From the NCBI RefSeq assembly GCF_000167355.1, contig NZ_AAEW02000018.1:17911-81910 (forward strand): 64,000 nt of DNA, in the 5' to 3' direction. The DNA is from Desulfuromonas acetoxidans DSM 684. Lineage in GTDB: Bacteria > Desulfobacterota > Desulfuromonadia > Desulfuromonadales > Desulfuromonadaceae. Below the pieces are notes generated by a model. The model worked only from the letters and a program-made list of their open reading frames with translations. It ran no database searches and was not told the origin of the DNA. Below, in pieces: positions 26,281 to 35,867 of the stretch. Numbering within the stretch: position 1 is the first letter of the stretch; each line of letters starts with the position of its first letter. A program made the position numbers and the translations under genes.

Positions 26281-27468
26281 ATGCACAGTGAAACACCGTT
26301 GGACAACACCCGTAAAATGACCAGCCTGTTTGAACGCTACCTGACCCTGTGGGTCGGCCTGTGCATCATCGGCGGTATCCTGCTGGGCAAAGTCGCCCCC
26401 AATCTGGCCAGCTCCCTCGACAATATGGCGATCCAGGTCAACGGCGCGCCCGTGGTTTCCATCCCCATTGCCATCTGCCTGTTTTTCATGATGTATCCCA
26501 TCATGGTCAAAATCGATTTTGCCAGCGTCGTCAAAGCCGGGAAGAGCGGTAAGCCGGTCTTTCTCACCCTGTTTCTCAACTGGGCAATCAAGCCCTTTAC
26601 CATGTACGCCATTGCCATGCTGTTTCTCGGTATTCTGCTCAAAAGCTTCATCGGTGCCGATGCCGTCGACCTGGTGAAAATGCCCTTCGGCCTTGACCTG
26701 CCGGTAGGTGCCAGCCACGGTGCCGGACTCGTCGTGCTGCACGATGGCGTAAAAATGCTGCAAATCCCGTTGTGGCGCAGCTACTTTGCCGGTTGCATCC
26801 TGCTCGGCATTGCCCCCTGCACCGCCATGGTGCTGGTGTGGGGCTATCTGGCGCGGGGCAACGACGGCCTCACCCTGGTAATGGTCGCCATCAACTCGCT
26901 AACCATGCTGTTGCTCTATGGCGTACTCGGCGGCTTTCTGCTCGGTGTCGGCCAACTGCCGGTGCCCTGGCAGGCACTGCTGCTGTCCGTCGCTATTTAC
27001 GTCGCCCTGCCGTTGGTTGCAGGCTACTTTTCCCGCAAATGGATCATTGCCCATAAGGGCGAGCACTGGTTTAAGGAGAAGTTTCTCCATGTGCTGACGC
27101 CGGTCACGATCAGCGCCCTGCTGTTGACCCTGGTGCTGCTGTTCAGCTTTAAAGGGGAAACCATCCTCGCCAATCCGCTGACCATTGTCTGGATCTCGAT
27201 CCCGCTGTTTTTGCAGACAGTGCTGATTTTCACCCTTGGCTATGTGGCGGCGAAGCTGTTAAAACTCGACTATGCCGACGCGGCTCCGGCAGCCATGATT
27301 GGCGCCTCGAACCACTTTGAGGTGGCCATTGCCACGGCGGTCATGCTGTTTGGCCTGTCGTCGGGTGCGGCCCTGGCCACGGTTGTCGGCGTCTTGATTG
27401 AAGTACCGGTGATGCTGATGCTGGTGGGGATCTGCAAACGCACAACCGGATGGTTTGAACACTCGTAG
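26281..27468 (+). CDS. acr3: Acr3-type arsenite efflux pump
   Basis: Inner-membrane arsenite exporter of the bile acid/arsenite/riboflavin superfamily, 395 residues and about ten helices. [18 protein letters not shown] begins helix 1. The key cysteine lies in [41 protein letters not shown] is the other conserved segment. The loop between helices 3 and 4 ([17 protein letters not shown]...) is about 40 residues longer than in many Acr3 proteins, a feature seen in some anaerobe variants. It is the third gene of arsR-arsC-acr3. Confidence 0.93.
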   Translation: MHSETPLDNTRKMTSLFERYLTLWVGLCIIGGILLGKVAPNLASSLDNMAIQVNGAPVVSIPIAICLFFMMYPIMVKIDFASVVKAGKSGKPVFLTLFLNWAIKPFTMYAIAMLFLGILLKSFIGADAVDLVKMPFGLDLPVGASHGAGLVVLHDGVKMLQIPLWRSYFAGCILLGIAPCTAMVLVWGYLARGNDGLTLVMVAINSLTMLLLYGVLGGFLLGVGQLPVPWQALLLSVAIYVALPLVAGYFSRKWIIAHKGEHWFKEKFLHVLTPVTISALLLTLVLLFSFKGETILANPLTIVWISIPLFLQTVLIFTLGYVAAKLLKLDYADAAPAAMIGASNHFEVAIATAVMLFGLSSGAALATVVGVLIEVPVMLMLVGICKRTTGWFEHS

Positions 27469-27493
27469 CAGAGAAGATGAGGTGGCCAAGGCG

Positions 27494-28201
27494 ATGAGCA
27501 ACGGCAACCAACCACAGCGATTGATTGCCATCGGCGATCTGCATGGTCAACGCGATATGCTGCGCCGATTGCTCAATGTCGTCCAGCCAAGCGCCGCTGA
27601 TCAGCTGGTGTTTCTCGGTGACTATATTGATCGCGGCCCGGACAGTTGCGGTTTACTCTCCTACCTCATCGCCCTGCAACAACGCTTTCCCGACACCGTC
27701 TTTCTGCGTGGCAACCACGATCAAATGTTGCTTGATGCGCTGGTCGAGGTTGGCCTACGCCATGATGTGCGCCTGCGCGAAATCTGCTCACGCTATCAGG
27801 AGGACGTCGGATCTTTTTCCGATATCGATATTTTCTACAGCAACGGCGGCCGGGCCACGTTGGCCAGTTACGAAACCACGAAACTCAGCGATATCCCCCA
27901 AGAACACGTCGCCTTTCTGGAGAGCACCCGGCTGTGGTGGCCATGTGATCCGTTTGTCTTTGTCCACGCCGGGCTTCAGCCCGGCATCCCGGTGGAGAAG
28001 CAATCGATCTTTACCCTGCTGTGGGCGCGTAACTTACCGCCAAGCGATGATGGCATTATTCAGGTGGTTGGGCATAGTCCGACGGCAAATAACTGGCCGA
28101 CGTTTGATGCGGGGCGTTATGCGATGGATACCGGGGCCGGGCATCATCGGGTTTTGACGGCTTGTGATGTGTTGACGCAGCAGGTTTGGCAAGTTTCGTA
28201 A
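27494..28201 (+). CDS. PPP-family Ser/Thr phosphatase-like metallophosphoesterase
   Basis: About 235 residues with the PPP signature in order: GDLHGQ (GDxHG), GDYIDRG (GDxxDRG), LRGNHDQ (GNHD rather than the eukaryotic GNHE), then VHAGL and VVGHSP. These supply the two-metal site. Relatives are bacterial PrpA/ApaH-like phosphatases that act on proteins or dinucleotides; the substrate cannot be told. ATG 27494 is preceded by GAGGTGG; an alternative ATG at 27455 would overlap acr3. It may be co-transcribed with the ars genes by position only. Confidence 0.85.
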   Translation: MSNGNQPQRLIAIGDLHGQRDMLRRLLNVVQPSAADQLVFLGDYIDRGPDSCGLLSYLIALQQRFPDTVFLRGNHDQMLLDALVEVGLRHDVRLREICSRYQEDVGSFSDIDIFYSNGGRATLASYETTKLSDIPQEHVAFLESTRLWWPCDPFVFVHAGLQPGIPVEKQSIFTLLWARNLPPSDDGIIQVVGHSPTANNWPTFDAGRYAMDTGAGHHRVLTACDVLTQQVWQVS

Positions 28202-28224
28202 GCGACGATTGCTCTTCGCCCCAA

Positions 28225-28795
28225 TAATTCAGCAGTACCGCTCTTAAGAACTTCATCCGTTCACATCACTTGGTACGCACGTGACGTGGGCTTCCGCGCC
28301 CACACGTCGGGCCACATTTTGCGTCGACAAAAGTGGCGCAAAATCGACTCCCGACCATTGCGCCCTACGGGTTCCCTCACTGCATTCGCTTACGCTGAGA
28401 TGTCGGCAAAAACTCGCCCTGTGTACCACAGTCCTCAAACAGTTTGCCGACGACCATCACAGCGACGCTCTTTCTGTTCGGCGCTGCTGAACGGGAGGGC
28501 TTGGTTGCAAAATAAAGAAGATGTAGCGAAGGGGATGCCACGGAAGAAATAAAGAGAGACGCAAGATTGTTATCACGGTTTTACGCCATGGTTGATGAGT
28601 AGCAGGATTCGTCGTTCTAAAGGGCGGCGAGCCGAATCTGTAACGCAGACGGGAAATCGACTCATTTCAGGTGGGTTTGCGACCCCCGGAGGGCCGGGTC
28701 TAAAAAGCCGGTTTTGCATCCTTTTGTCGGCTTACAAAAGGATGGCGCAAGCCGGGGCGCTTCCCGGCGGTTTTGACTTTGGTCTTGATCGTAAG
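28225..28795 (-). repeat. Structured intergenic repeat A, copy 5 (inverted)
   Basis: Runs in reverse orientation. Hairpins: GTGGGC/GCCCAC (28288-28305), GCCAC-TTTTG arms around GTCGAC (28311-28336) and CATCCTTTTGT/ACAAAAGGATG (28717-28744). The last differs from CATACTTTTGA/TCAAAAGTATG of copies 2, 4 and 6 at matching positions on both arms. No gene is recognised between 28202 and 28924. Confidence 0.8.
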
Positions 28796-28924
28796 ATTCA
28801 AACGCACATAGTCCCCGAAAAAATCAATGTACCCTTTTTCCCGCCATCAGAAGAAACATCCGTTTTCTCTGTTATTTTTTAAATAAGCGCCTCATCCCTG
28901 CTCACCATCAGAAAGGCTGCCGCC

Positions 28925-30036
28925 ATGGAAGACATTTTCAAATTCTATGATGATCTCGGCCCGACCAAGATCCTGCATATCTATGAACCTTCGCTCAACC
29001 TGAAAGCGGTTCTTGTGGTGGATAATGTCGCAGCCGGGCCTGCCATTGGTGGCCTGCGCATGGCTCCCGATGTCAGTACCGAAGAGTGCTGCCGTCTGGC
29101 GCGAGCCATGACCTTGAAAAATGCGGCTGCGGGCCTACCACATGGCGGCGGCAAGGCCGTGCTCTATGGCGATCCGAAAATGCCACACGACCAGAAAGAA
29201 TGCCTGATCCGCGCCGTGGCCAATGCCCTGCGCGACATCAAAGAATATATCGTCGGCCCGGACATGGGCACCGATGAAGAGTGTATGGCCTGGGTGCAGG
29301 ATGAGATTGGTCGCTCCGTTGGTCTGCCGCGTGAGATTGGCGGCATTCCCCTTGATGAGATCGGCGCCACCGGCTGGGGCTGTTTCACGCGACGGAGGTG
29401 GCATTGGAGGCGTGTGATTTCGGTCTCGACGGTGCCCGCGTTGTGGTGCAGGGATTCGGAGCCGTGGGCAAACATGCCGCCCGCTTTCTGACCGAGCACG
29501 GCGCGATCCTGGTAGGAGCGGCAGATTCACAAGGCACCATCTACAACGCCCAGGGGCTCAACATCGACCACCTTGCTGAACTCAAGGCCAACGGCAAAAG
29601 TATCACCGCTTATAAGGATGGTCAGCACGGCACCAAAGACGCTATTCTCGACATGGAGTGCGATATCTGGATTCCCGCTGCCCGCCCCGATGTGATTCAC
29701 GAAGATAATGCCGAACGCCTCAAAGCCCGCCTCGTGGTCGAAGGGGCGAATATCCCCATCACCCATAATGCAGAGAGGATTCTTCATCAACGCGGCATCC
29801 TGTGTATTCCTGATTTTATTGCCAACGCCGGTGGCGTGATCTGCGCCGCTATGGAATATGAAGGGGCCACGGAATCGGCGGCGCTCGAAGCGATTGAGGA
29901 AAAGTTGCGTCACAATACTCGCAATGTTCTGGATGGCGTTAAACGAAAAGGGATTTTGCCCCGAGAGGCGGCTGTGGAGCTTGCAGTTCAACGGGTGAAA
30001 AAGGCGGGGTCGTTTCGGCGTTGGAATGTGTTTTGA
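28925..30036 (+). pseudogene. Glu/Leu/Phe/Val-type dehydrogenase broken by one-base frameshift
   Basis: NAD(P)-dependent amino-acid dehydrogenase, about 370 residues if repaired, the size of leucine/valine dehydrogenases. The first part (28925-29380) carries GGLRMAPDVS, LPHGGGKAVL with the catalytic Lys, and ends EIGATGWG. The continuation LFHATEVALEACDFGLDGARVVVQGFGAVG is in another frame and runs to 30036. It has the Rossmann GFGAVG loop and the FIANAGGV motif. One G appears missing from the run at 29376-29379 (four Gs; five would give GWGLFHATEV). Everything else is intact, so it is either a fresh mutation or a base-calling error. ATG 28925 follows GAAAGG. Confidence 0.8.
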
Positions 30037-30054
30037 GCTATCTTCCCGCCCAGG

Positions 30055-30700
30055 GTTCAGCATGACCGCTCTTAAAAGCTTCATCCGTTCACGTTATCTG
30101 GTACGCACATGACGTGGGCTTCCGCGCCCACACCTCGGGCCCCTTTTGCGTCGACAAAAGTGGCGTAAAATCGACTTCCGTCATTGCACCCTGCCGGGTT
30201 CCCTCTCTACATTCGCTTACGCTGAAATGTCGGCAAAAACTCGCTACCGCTCAAACAGTTTGCCGACGACCATCTCAGCGACACTCACTACGTTCGGTGC
30301 TGCAGAACGGAAGGGCTGGGATGCTAAATAACACACGACTGGAGGGCGGGCACCGTCCAGCCCGTTCGATCGGTGCCACGGAAAAAAGAGAGAAAGACAT
30401 AAGACTATTATCAACGTTTTACGCCATAGATGATGAGTTGCACGATTTGCCGAGCTAAAGGGAGGCAAGCCGAATCTGTGAAGTAAAATGGAAACAGACA
30501 CAGTGTTGGTGGATCCAGGTTCAGGAGAAGTTCAAGCTGGTTTTTGCATACTTTTGAGCGGCAAGTCAAAAGTATGTCGGCTGCCGGGACGAACTCCGGC
30601 GACCTTGACTTTGGTCCTGTGTTTCAGTAGTTCGTCATTCGGAACTGATCGCGCTGGCGAACTTCATCCGTTCAGCGCTGCAGTACGGAAGTGCCGGGCA
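30055..30700 (-). repeat. Structured intergenic repeat A, copy 6 (inverted) plus partial copy
   Basis: Inverted copy with GTGGGC/GCCCAC near 30115-30132, a CTTTTG/CAAAAG hairpin around CGTCGA (30141-30160) and CATACTTTTGA/TCAAAAGTATG (30547-30576). From about 30627 a short stretch repeats the end section of copy 2 (GTTCGTCATTCGGAACTGAT), so a second, truncated copy abuts. No gene is recognised from 30037 to 30825. Confidence 0.8.
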
Positions 30701-30825
30701 ATGCCCCTCATCATCCTCATAAATACTGAATACAGCAACGGCATGACATCATCGTTAAAGCATGCTAAAACAAATTGTTCCGTTTCACTTCATCAGCCCT
30801 CCTCCACTTCAGAAAGGACGCCATC

Positions 30826-32700
30826 ATGGTGCAACGCTTGTGCTTCCTGCTTATTCTGCTTCTGCCCACCCTGAGCTTTGGTTACAACGCCGACTCCACC
30901 TGCGTGCGCTGTCATGGCGATGAAATTCAGATGACATCCCTGGGCGCTCCAGCCCTGTATCTCGACCCGCAGACCGTGGACGACGAAGTCAACATGGGCG
31001 GTATGCCCACCTGTGTCGACTGCCATCAGGGCGACAACACTACTCTGGATAAAGACGCCGCGCATCAGGGCGTGCTCAAGCCGTTTTTGATGGCCGTTGG
31101 TGGTGCGTACAAAGGCGAGACCATGGATCGGCAGCAGGTCGGCATCACCGCACTGGAACCGCAGGACCGAGACTTTGACGCCATGATTCCCAAGCCGGAT
31201 AAAGCCACGCTGAAGCAGGCCAAAGCAGGCAAAATTCTCGGCGTCTATTATCACGACCGCGATCCGCAGACCTTTGCCTATGCGCCGGAAGTGGCCCGCG
31301 CCACCTGCGGCAAATGTCATGATGACGAGGTCACCGCTTACAACAGCTCCACCAAGGGGTTGCTCAAACATCAGCGCGCCTTCCGCACCTTCAGCGAAGA
31401 CCTGCCCGGCCCGCAGAACTGCGGCCCGTGGTTCGGCGATAATTATGAGGCCCTGGCCAGTGAATGTGCGGTGCCGTTTGATGCCGCGCAAAACAACGCC
31501 TCGGCACGCCAGTGCAGCAAATGCCACGCCGGGTGCAACGATTGCCATTATCACGCCTACAAAGGCCAAGGCCGTCACCGCTTCGGCCCGCCCGAAGCGC
31601 CATCCTGCTATGGCGGTGGCCGTGCCAGCCTGTGTCATGCCGGGCCTATGGATCGACGCCGTGGCGCTGGATACATGCGCGGCGAATACGCCTTTCCGTC
31701 CGACCTGCCCGTAGGCGTGCATGTGCAGAACGGTGTCGACTGCATCGACTGCCATCAGATCGACAATCACCAGTTCGGCCACCTGGCCAGCGACTCGGCA
31801 CGCAACTCCTGCCAACAGTGCCATGAACAGATCGTCGCCGCCGTCGCCCAGTCCAGCCACAGCAATGTCGATTGCAGCGCCTGCCACGTTCAGACCGTCG
31901 GCGCGTATCAGTTCACCTTCTGGGGGCCGGGCGTGGTCGCCGGGGTGGAAACACCCTTCACCAAGCACAAGGAATATTACGGCACCCGCTCCCTGCCGAC
32001 GCTGATTAAAAACGCCGCCGGGAGCTGGATTCCGGTCAAGCCCTACCCCATGGCCGCGCTCAACCAGACCAAGGATGTCGCCCCCACCGACCTGAAGTTC
32101 CGTGCCATCCCGCAACGCACCATCAAAGGAGATACCAGCATCGGCGAACCCGAGACCTTCGCCATTGCCCGCGAGCAGACCGACGTCAACGACGCCTTTA
32201 TCGTCAACGGCACCCGCAACGACTTGCCGCACAACAACAAGGCCTTGTTGTGGATTCAGATGGACAAAATGAGCCACGCCCTCGGCCAGGCCCGCACCTG
32301 CGATAGCTGCCACACCAGCCACGCCCAGGTCGCCGAGTCTAGCTACACCTACGCCAACAACAAGGATGTGCAGCAACCGTTCACCGGCAGCTACACCATT
32401 GTTGCCGATACCGACGGGATGCGCTTTGAAAACATGAAAACCAGCACCATCGTCCCAACGGCCAAACGGCAGATTGCCGACTTTGCACCGTTCATCACTT
32501 TCCCGGAAGGCTGGAATGTCAAAGGGATCGATTTCTCCATTCCGTTTCGCCCGCAGGAAGTGGCGACGGCGACCACTGAGTTAGAGAAATTTCTTGCGGA
32601 ATTGGATAAGGTGGAAGACCGTGATGTGGAGATGATTCGGGTTGTGGCTTGGCATAATTTGGAGATGGCGAGGGTGATGCTGATGGAGAAAAAGGATTAG
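30826..32700 (+). CDS. Periplasmic multihaem c-type cytochrome (nine CXXCH)
   Basis: 624 residues with a signal peptide (RLCFLLILLLPTLSFG). Nine CXXCH haem sites: CVRCH, CVDCH, CGKCH, CSKCH, CNDCH, CIDCH, CQQCH, CSACH and CDSCH. In addition a CYGGGRASLCH stretch (CX8CH) lies between the fifth and sixth and could hold a tenth haem by an unusual motif. ATG 30826 follows GAAAGGA. The layout recalls large cytochromes of Geobacter/Desulfuromonas electron conduits (ExtKL-like is one thought), but I cannot assign a subfamily. No porin or partner cytochrome gene is adjacent. It probably shuttles electrons across the periplasm. Confidence 0.9.
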   Translation: MVQRLCFLLILLLPTLSFGYNADSTCVRCHGDEIQMTSLGAPALYLDPQTVDDEVNMGGMPTCVDCHQGDNTTLDKDAAHQGVLKPFLMAVGGAYKGETMDRQQVGITALEPQDRDFDAMIPKPDKATLKQAKAGKILGVYYHDRDPQTFAYAPEVARATCGKCHDDEVTAYNSSTKGLLKHQRAFRTFSEDLPGPQNCGPWFGDNYEALASECAVPFDAAQNNASARQCSKCHAGCNDCHYHAYKGQGRHRFGPPEAPSCYGGGRASLCHAGPMDRRRGAGYMRGEYAFPSDLPVGVHVQNGVDCIDCHQIDNHQFGHLASDSARNSCQQCHEQIVAAVAQSSHSNVDCSACHVQTVGAYQFTFWGPGVVAGVETPFTKHKEYYGTRSLPTLIKNAAGSWIPVKPYPMAALNQTKDVAPTDLKFRAIPQRTIKGDTSIGEPETFAIAREQTDVNDAFIVNGTRNDLPHNNKALLWIQMDKMSHALGQARTCDSCHTSHAQVAESSYTYANNKDVQQPFTGSYTIVADTDGMRFENMKTSTIVPTAKRQIADFAPFITFPEGWNVKGIDFSIPFRPQEVATATTELEKFLAELDKVEDRDVEMIRVVAWHNLEMARVMLMEKKD

Positions 32701-32706
32701 TCGTAC

Positions 32707-32740
32707 TAAAAAAAAGCGGGATCGACAACGGTCCCGCTTC
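32707..32740 (-). terminator. Rho-independent terminator for the 34297-32754 gene pair
   Basis: On the minus strand the stem AAGCGGGACCG/CGATCCCGCTT closes on a four-base TTGT loop and is followed by eight or more T. It sits 14 bases after the stop of the last minus-strand gene. The stem also lies just after the cytochrome gene but lacks a T run on that side. Confidence 0.8.
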
Positions 32741-32753
32741 AAACAATCGCTAA

Positions 32754-33260
32754 TTATTTGGGCTTAAATTTACGATCGAGAGCTTCTCTTTTAGCTTTGC
32801 CCTTTTGGACTTCTCCCTGAGCGACATTACAAGGAATCAAAGTCAAAATCAATGACCACAATTGAATATATGTCAACAAACCTAGCATGGAAAAAGATAG
32901 CTGTCTGATGAGCACGTAGTTTTCTTTGGCCAACTGAATTTGCTTCAGCACTGGAGCAAAAAGCCCGACGAGCAAAACAATAGAAAGAATAGCTGTCGAA
33001 TAAACCATTGGGGCTATTAGTTTTTTTACTCTTTCAGCTTCTACGGCATTATCTTTTGTATCTCTGCTCTTTAAAATGTTTGTCAGTGCTTTTGGGTAGA
33101 TAATTGCTATCCACGCTCCCATTACCCCAAAAATAATGGCAGCTGTGTTTCTGAGTGATTCATAAAGCGGCCACTGCTCCGAAAAACTAACATTTCCTCC
33201 AAAAAAGAAAAAAGTTAGCAAAATTACAATTGCCAAAATGTAAAAAATTATTTTCACCAT
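32754..33260 (-). CDS. Unknown four-helix membrane protein, second gene of AT-rich pair
   Basis: 168 residues with four hydrophobic segments: IIFYILAIVILLTFFFF (near 4-20), AAIIFGVMGAWIAIIY (near 40-55), MVYSTAILSIVLLVGLF (near 85-101) and LSFSMLGLLTYIQLWSLILTLI. The C-terminus is basic (KGKAKREALDRKFKPK). Its ATG overlaps the end of the upstream gene by 7 bases, so the two are made together. Base composition is clearly AT-richer than the flanking genes, a sign of transfer. A small membrane protein coupled to a larger soluble partner is the layout of several abortive-infection systems. No family is recognised and that role is a hypothesis. Confidence 0.75.
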   Translation of the reverse strand: MVKIIFYILAIVILLTFFFFGGNVSFSEQWPLYESLRNTAAIIFGVMGAWIAIIYPKALTNILKSRDTKDNAVEAERVKKLIAPMVYSTAILSIVLLVGLFAPVLKQIQLAKENYVLIRQLSFSMLGLLTYIQLWSLILTLIPCNVAQGEVQKGKAKREALDRKFKPK

Positions 33261-34297
33261 TCTATTACTTCAAGAAAAGCATCTCTGTTTTCTATTAGTG
33301 CACCTAACAGAGATTCAGCATTTATTACTTCATCATTGTCCTTTTCGATATCGACCGTTTGGCTGGCTTTCGCAAGGGAATTGCTCAACCATTTCGGCTG
33401 AGGGTCACCTTCCATTTTAAACCCTATATCATTCCAAGTCCCTCCTGCTGTTTCATTCCAATTATCAATAATTTCATCTAGTTCTCCAGTCCCAGGCTCA
33501 AAAGGCATATTGTATTCAATCTTAGCATGCATATCTGGGGCAGGAGGCTCACCAAGTCCAAAACGATTTAAAAGTCTTTGGTAAAACTCTACTTCTGCCT
33601 GCACGTTAACATCAAGGGTGGTTTTCCTAATCATCTTTCTAATCCTCACCCTATTGTCTTTAATGTAGTTAATCTCGCCAGGATTTCTGATCGGAGATGA
33701 TGCAAAGGCTGGATATAAAGTGTCTGTCACTTCCCCTGTAAGCAGGTCACGATAACCATGAACCGCATAATGTCCATCCATAGCAGGATCCTCCTCTTTG
33801 ACAACATGATCACTGAAAACATCCAGAAAACCATTGAGGTATTTTACAAGATTTTTGTGTCCATTGAGAGTTCTGCTTCCAAATCTGATTGTTGCAAAAA
33901 TATTATTCTGAGGCAAAAACCAAAAATAAGTTGCATAACCGGGAATGGTCCCCTCCGGTAGCGCATTCATATGTACCGTGCTGTGTCCCAAAGTACTATT
34001 AGCTTCAATTGAGGCAACACGGCCTTCATTCGATGGAGTTTCATTCCAAGTAGTAAGCAGGTAATCCCCAGTGTTTTTTTCGTTGATAAGATTGCAGCAG
34101 AAAGTCCTGAGAATCTGATCGTCATCTAGGACCTCATAGGTACAACTATCATTCAAAGTAAAATCATCCTGAGAAGCCCAGCGGAAAAGTTGATCTAGAA
34201 TATTCTCTATACCACCAAACGAGTTAATATCATTTCCTCTTTCGTAATAGCCACATTTGTTTATTCTGTAAAAATTGACTTTCGCTTCTTCAATCAT
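33254..34297 (-). CDS. Unknown soluble protein, first gene of AT-rich pair
   Basis: 347 residues with no signal peptide or membrane segment. It starts MIEEAKVNFYRINKCGYYER and shows a beta-rich N-terminal half, with DYLLTTWNETP and YATYFWFLPQNNIFATIRFG, then a basic segment (KDNRVRIRKMIRKTTLDVN) and an acidic C-terminal third. I do not recognise a named domain; the N-terminal style is reminiscent of phage- or defence-linked proteins of unknown function. ATG 34297 is chosen over GTG 34303; both lie just after AAAGAGAA. Low GC and overlap with the membrane-protein gene mark a transferred two-gene unit. Confidence 0.75.
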   Translation of the reverse strand: MIEEAKVNFYRINKCGYYERGNDINSFGGIENILDQLFRWASQDDFTLNDSCTYEVLDDDQILRTFCCNLINEKNTGDYLLTTWNETPSNEGRVASIEANSTLGHSTVHMNALPEGTIPGYATYFWFLPQNNIFATIRFGSRTLNGHKNLVKYLNGFLDVFSDHVVKEEDPAMDGHYAVHGYRDLLTGEVTDTLYPAFASSPIRNPGEINYIKDNRVRIRKMIRKTTLDVNVQAEVEFYQRLLNRFGLGEPPAPDMHAKIEYNMPFEPGTGELDEIIDNWNETAGGTWNDIGFKMEGDPQPKWLSNSLAKASQTVDIEKDNDEVINAESLLGALIENRDAFLEVIEW

Positions 34298-34342
34298 TAT
34301 CACTATTCTCTTTCATCAGTATGTGGTTTTGAATGTTGCTGA

Positions 34343-34624
34343 GCAGGGAAAAGGGGACAGGCTACTTTTCCCTGCTCCTCGGCCTACCCTTTGGCCTCAT
34401 TGTCGACTCAAGACCAAATTTCAAACACATCTTTCGTTGCCATTCCCCGGCCCCAAATGGGGCCTGTCGGGATAGGCTCTCAAGAAACATGGGCCTCTCT
34501 TTTTCCGTCATCTCTGCATCAACGAATTCGGCCCAGTTGCCAACGAAAGGCACCGGTAAAGCGGCAATAACACTTCCGCCCACCTTGCATTGACTCCCCC
34601 TCGCTAAAGTAGCCTGTCCCCTTT
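34343..34624 (-). mobile_element. Decayed REP-associated tyrosine transposase (RAYT) end with REP arms, copy 1
   Basis: The minus-strand frame ending at 34362 encodes only the C-terminal 60-70 residues of a RAYT (IS200-like Y1 transposase). It reads EFVDAEMTEKERPMFLESLS, then RQAPFG..W, then KFGLEST.RPKGRPRSREK, the usual ending of this family. The catalytic HUH and Tyr parts are gone. The bases GGGGACAGGCTACTTTT (34352-34368) and their complement AAAGTAGCCTGTCCCCTTT (34606-34624) bracket it as REP-like arms. The rest of 34625-34814 holds nothing I recognise. Confidence 0.75.
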
Positions 34625-34814
34625 ACCATGTGTCCCCTTTACCATGGTTCAAAAGACTCTCTGTTGAACTCTGGCTTGAACTTTGAAAAGGTCTCGACCT
34701 AGGATCAATCAACTGCCGGACCTTCTGTCTCTCCAGAATGGCTACAGAATGTTCGATAGTCCGCCATAGCCAACAGTCAGAACGTAATAACCTTCCTTCG
34801 TGGTTTCTATCACT

Positions 34815-35834
34815 TTACGATTCCCAAACTTGTGTGGTTCCAGCATCGAAAAATGACACATCGAGCGTTGTCTTACCTTTCCGAGCAAGTGCCAGAGCCT
34901 TTGCCCGACTAATTATCGCTTTATTGGCCGCGCTCGTCGGATCGCCATATATCCCCACGTAAACGTGACGAATTTTTCCTTTCTCAATCCGCTTCAGGTA
35001 ATGCTCGTCGTTCTCTGCTAAAGAATGGCCGTAGATGAACAATGCACCACCAATAGAACTGAAGCTCCGGTAGGCTTTAGCCAAATAATCATTATGCCGA
35101 ATTCTCTCAAGCTTTTCTTCACTCGTACCTTCGGCAACGAATAATGGAAAATAACTTCTTTCTAGTGCATCCCGGATTTGCTCAATCAGTCTAATCCCGG
35201 TGTTAACCCACGTGTATTTCTGAAGTTCGGTTCCAGTATCAAAGATATGGAGTGCACCATGCAAAAACCAAGTATTTTGCCCATAGCTATTTTCCGGCTC
35301 CCAAGTAACGTAATTAGCCTCCAAGTCATCTTCAGGCTTTCGAAAGCCATCGTCTGATGAAGGATTCACACCGGGCTGAGTATGCATCTGCACCCAATAC
35401 AGAAGCAGGTCATAGTTCAAAGTGTAGACGGTATCGAAGTTATTAAGGAAGACCCTGCAGACGGCATATTCTACATCTGTCAACTCTCCCGGCCACTCTG
35501 GATGGCTTGAAGCAATTGCCTGCACGAGAACCTCCCGTAATCCTTCAGCATCCTCAACCATCTGAGCAGGCACATCACCATGCACATCTTCATAAAGTGC
35601 AACTAAAGCGCTAGCGTCTCTAAGCGCCTTTATGACTTTTTCGAAATCTTGGGTACCTAGCGCCTCGAACGCATGCCTTGCCGAGGGAGACAGAGCAGAG
35701 AAGTCGGCCCGCTCAAACAGCTTCCCATACACGAAAATGTCTGGGCGGCAGGCAATACTAAAACCGTTACCAAGTAGTAAATGCCTTTTGGTATATCTCT
35801 CAGAATCCTTGAACGCTTGCTTAAATGTGAACAT
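34815..35834 (-). CDS. DUF4917 protein (SIR2/AbiH-like fold)
   Basis: 339 residues. N-terminal RHLLLGNGFSIACRPDIFVYGKLFE is the signature of DUF4917 and resembles the nucleotide-binding loop of SIR2/AbiH proteins. Further matching features are TVYTLNYDLLLYWV near 195, TWFLHGALHIFD near 245 and GALFIYGHSL near 290. AbiH- and SIR2-type proteins act in phage defence by consuming NAD+ or causing growth arrest, so a defence role is plausible but not shown. ATG 35834 follows AAGGAG. The gene is bracketed by two RAYT remnants in the same orientation (34343-34624 and 35868-36054), suggesting it came in with them. Confidence 0.85.
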   Translation of the reverse strand: MFTFKQAFKDSERYTKRHLLLGNGFSIACRPDIFVYGKLFERADFSALSPSARHAFEALGTQDFEKVIKALRDASALVALYEDVHGDVPAQMVEDAEGLREVLVQAIASSHPEWPGELTDVEYAVCRVFLNNFDTVYTLNYDLLLYWVQMHTQPGVNPSSDDGFRKPEDDLEANYVTWEPENSYGQNTWFLHGALHIFDTGTELQKYTWVNTGIRLIEQIRDALERSYFPLFVAEGTSEEKLERIRHNDYLAKAYRSFSSIGGALFIYGHSLAENDEHYLKRIEKGKIRHVYVGIYGDPTSAANKAIISRAKALALARKGKTTLDVSFFDAGTTQVWES

Positions 35835-35867
35835 ATAGAACTCCTTTTTTATCCAATCAGAAGAGGG

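Noticed and set aside
28281..28552. Short frames inside repeat A copies (also at 20388-20861, 30114-30458)
   Set aside because: Frames are not conserved between copies, while hairpins are; the repeats are not protein-coding.
30793..32376. 527-codon minus-strand frame over the cytochrome
   Set aside because: Mirror of the CXXCH-rich gene; the protein is low-complexity Val/Ala/Gly and matches nothing.
30826..32700. Selenocysteine in the cytochrome, as in some ExtKL-like proteins
   Set aside because: There is no in-frame TGA; all haem cysteines are ordinary codons.
32754..34297. Kiwa defence system for the AT-rich pair
   Set aside because: Kiwa also pairs a four-helix protein with a soluble one, but I cannot see the KwaB (DUF4868) features and the gene order differs.
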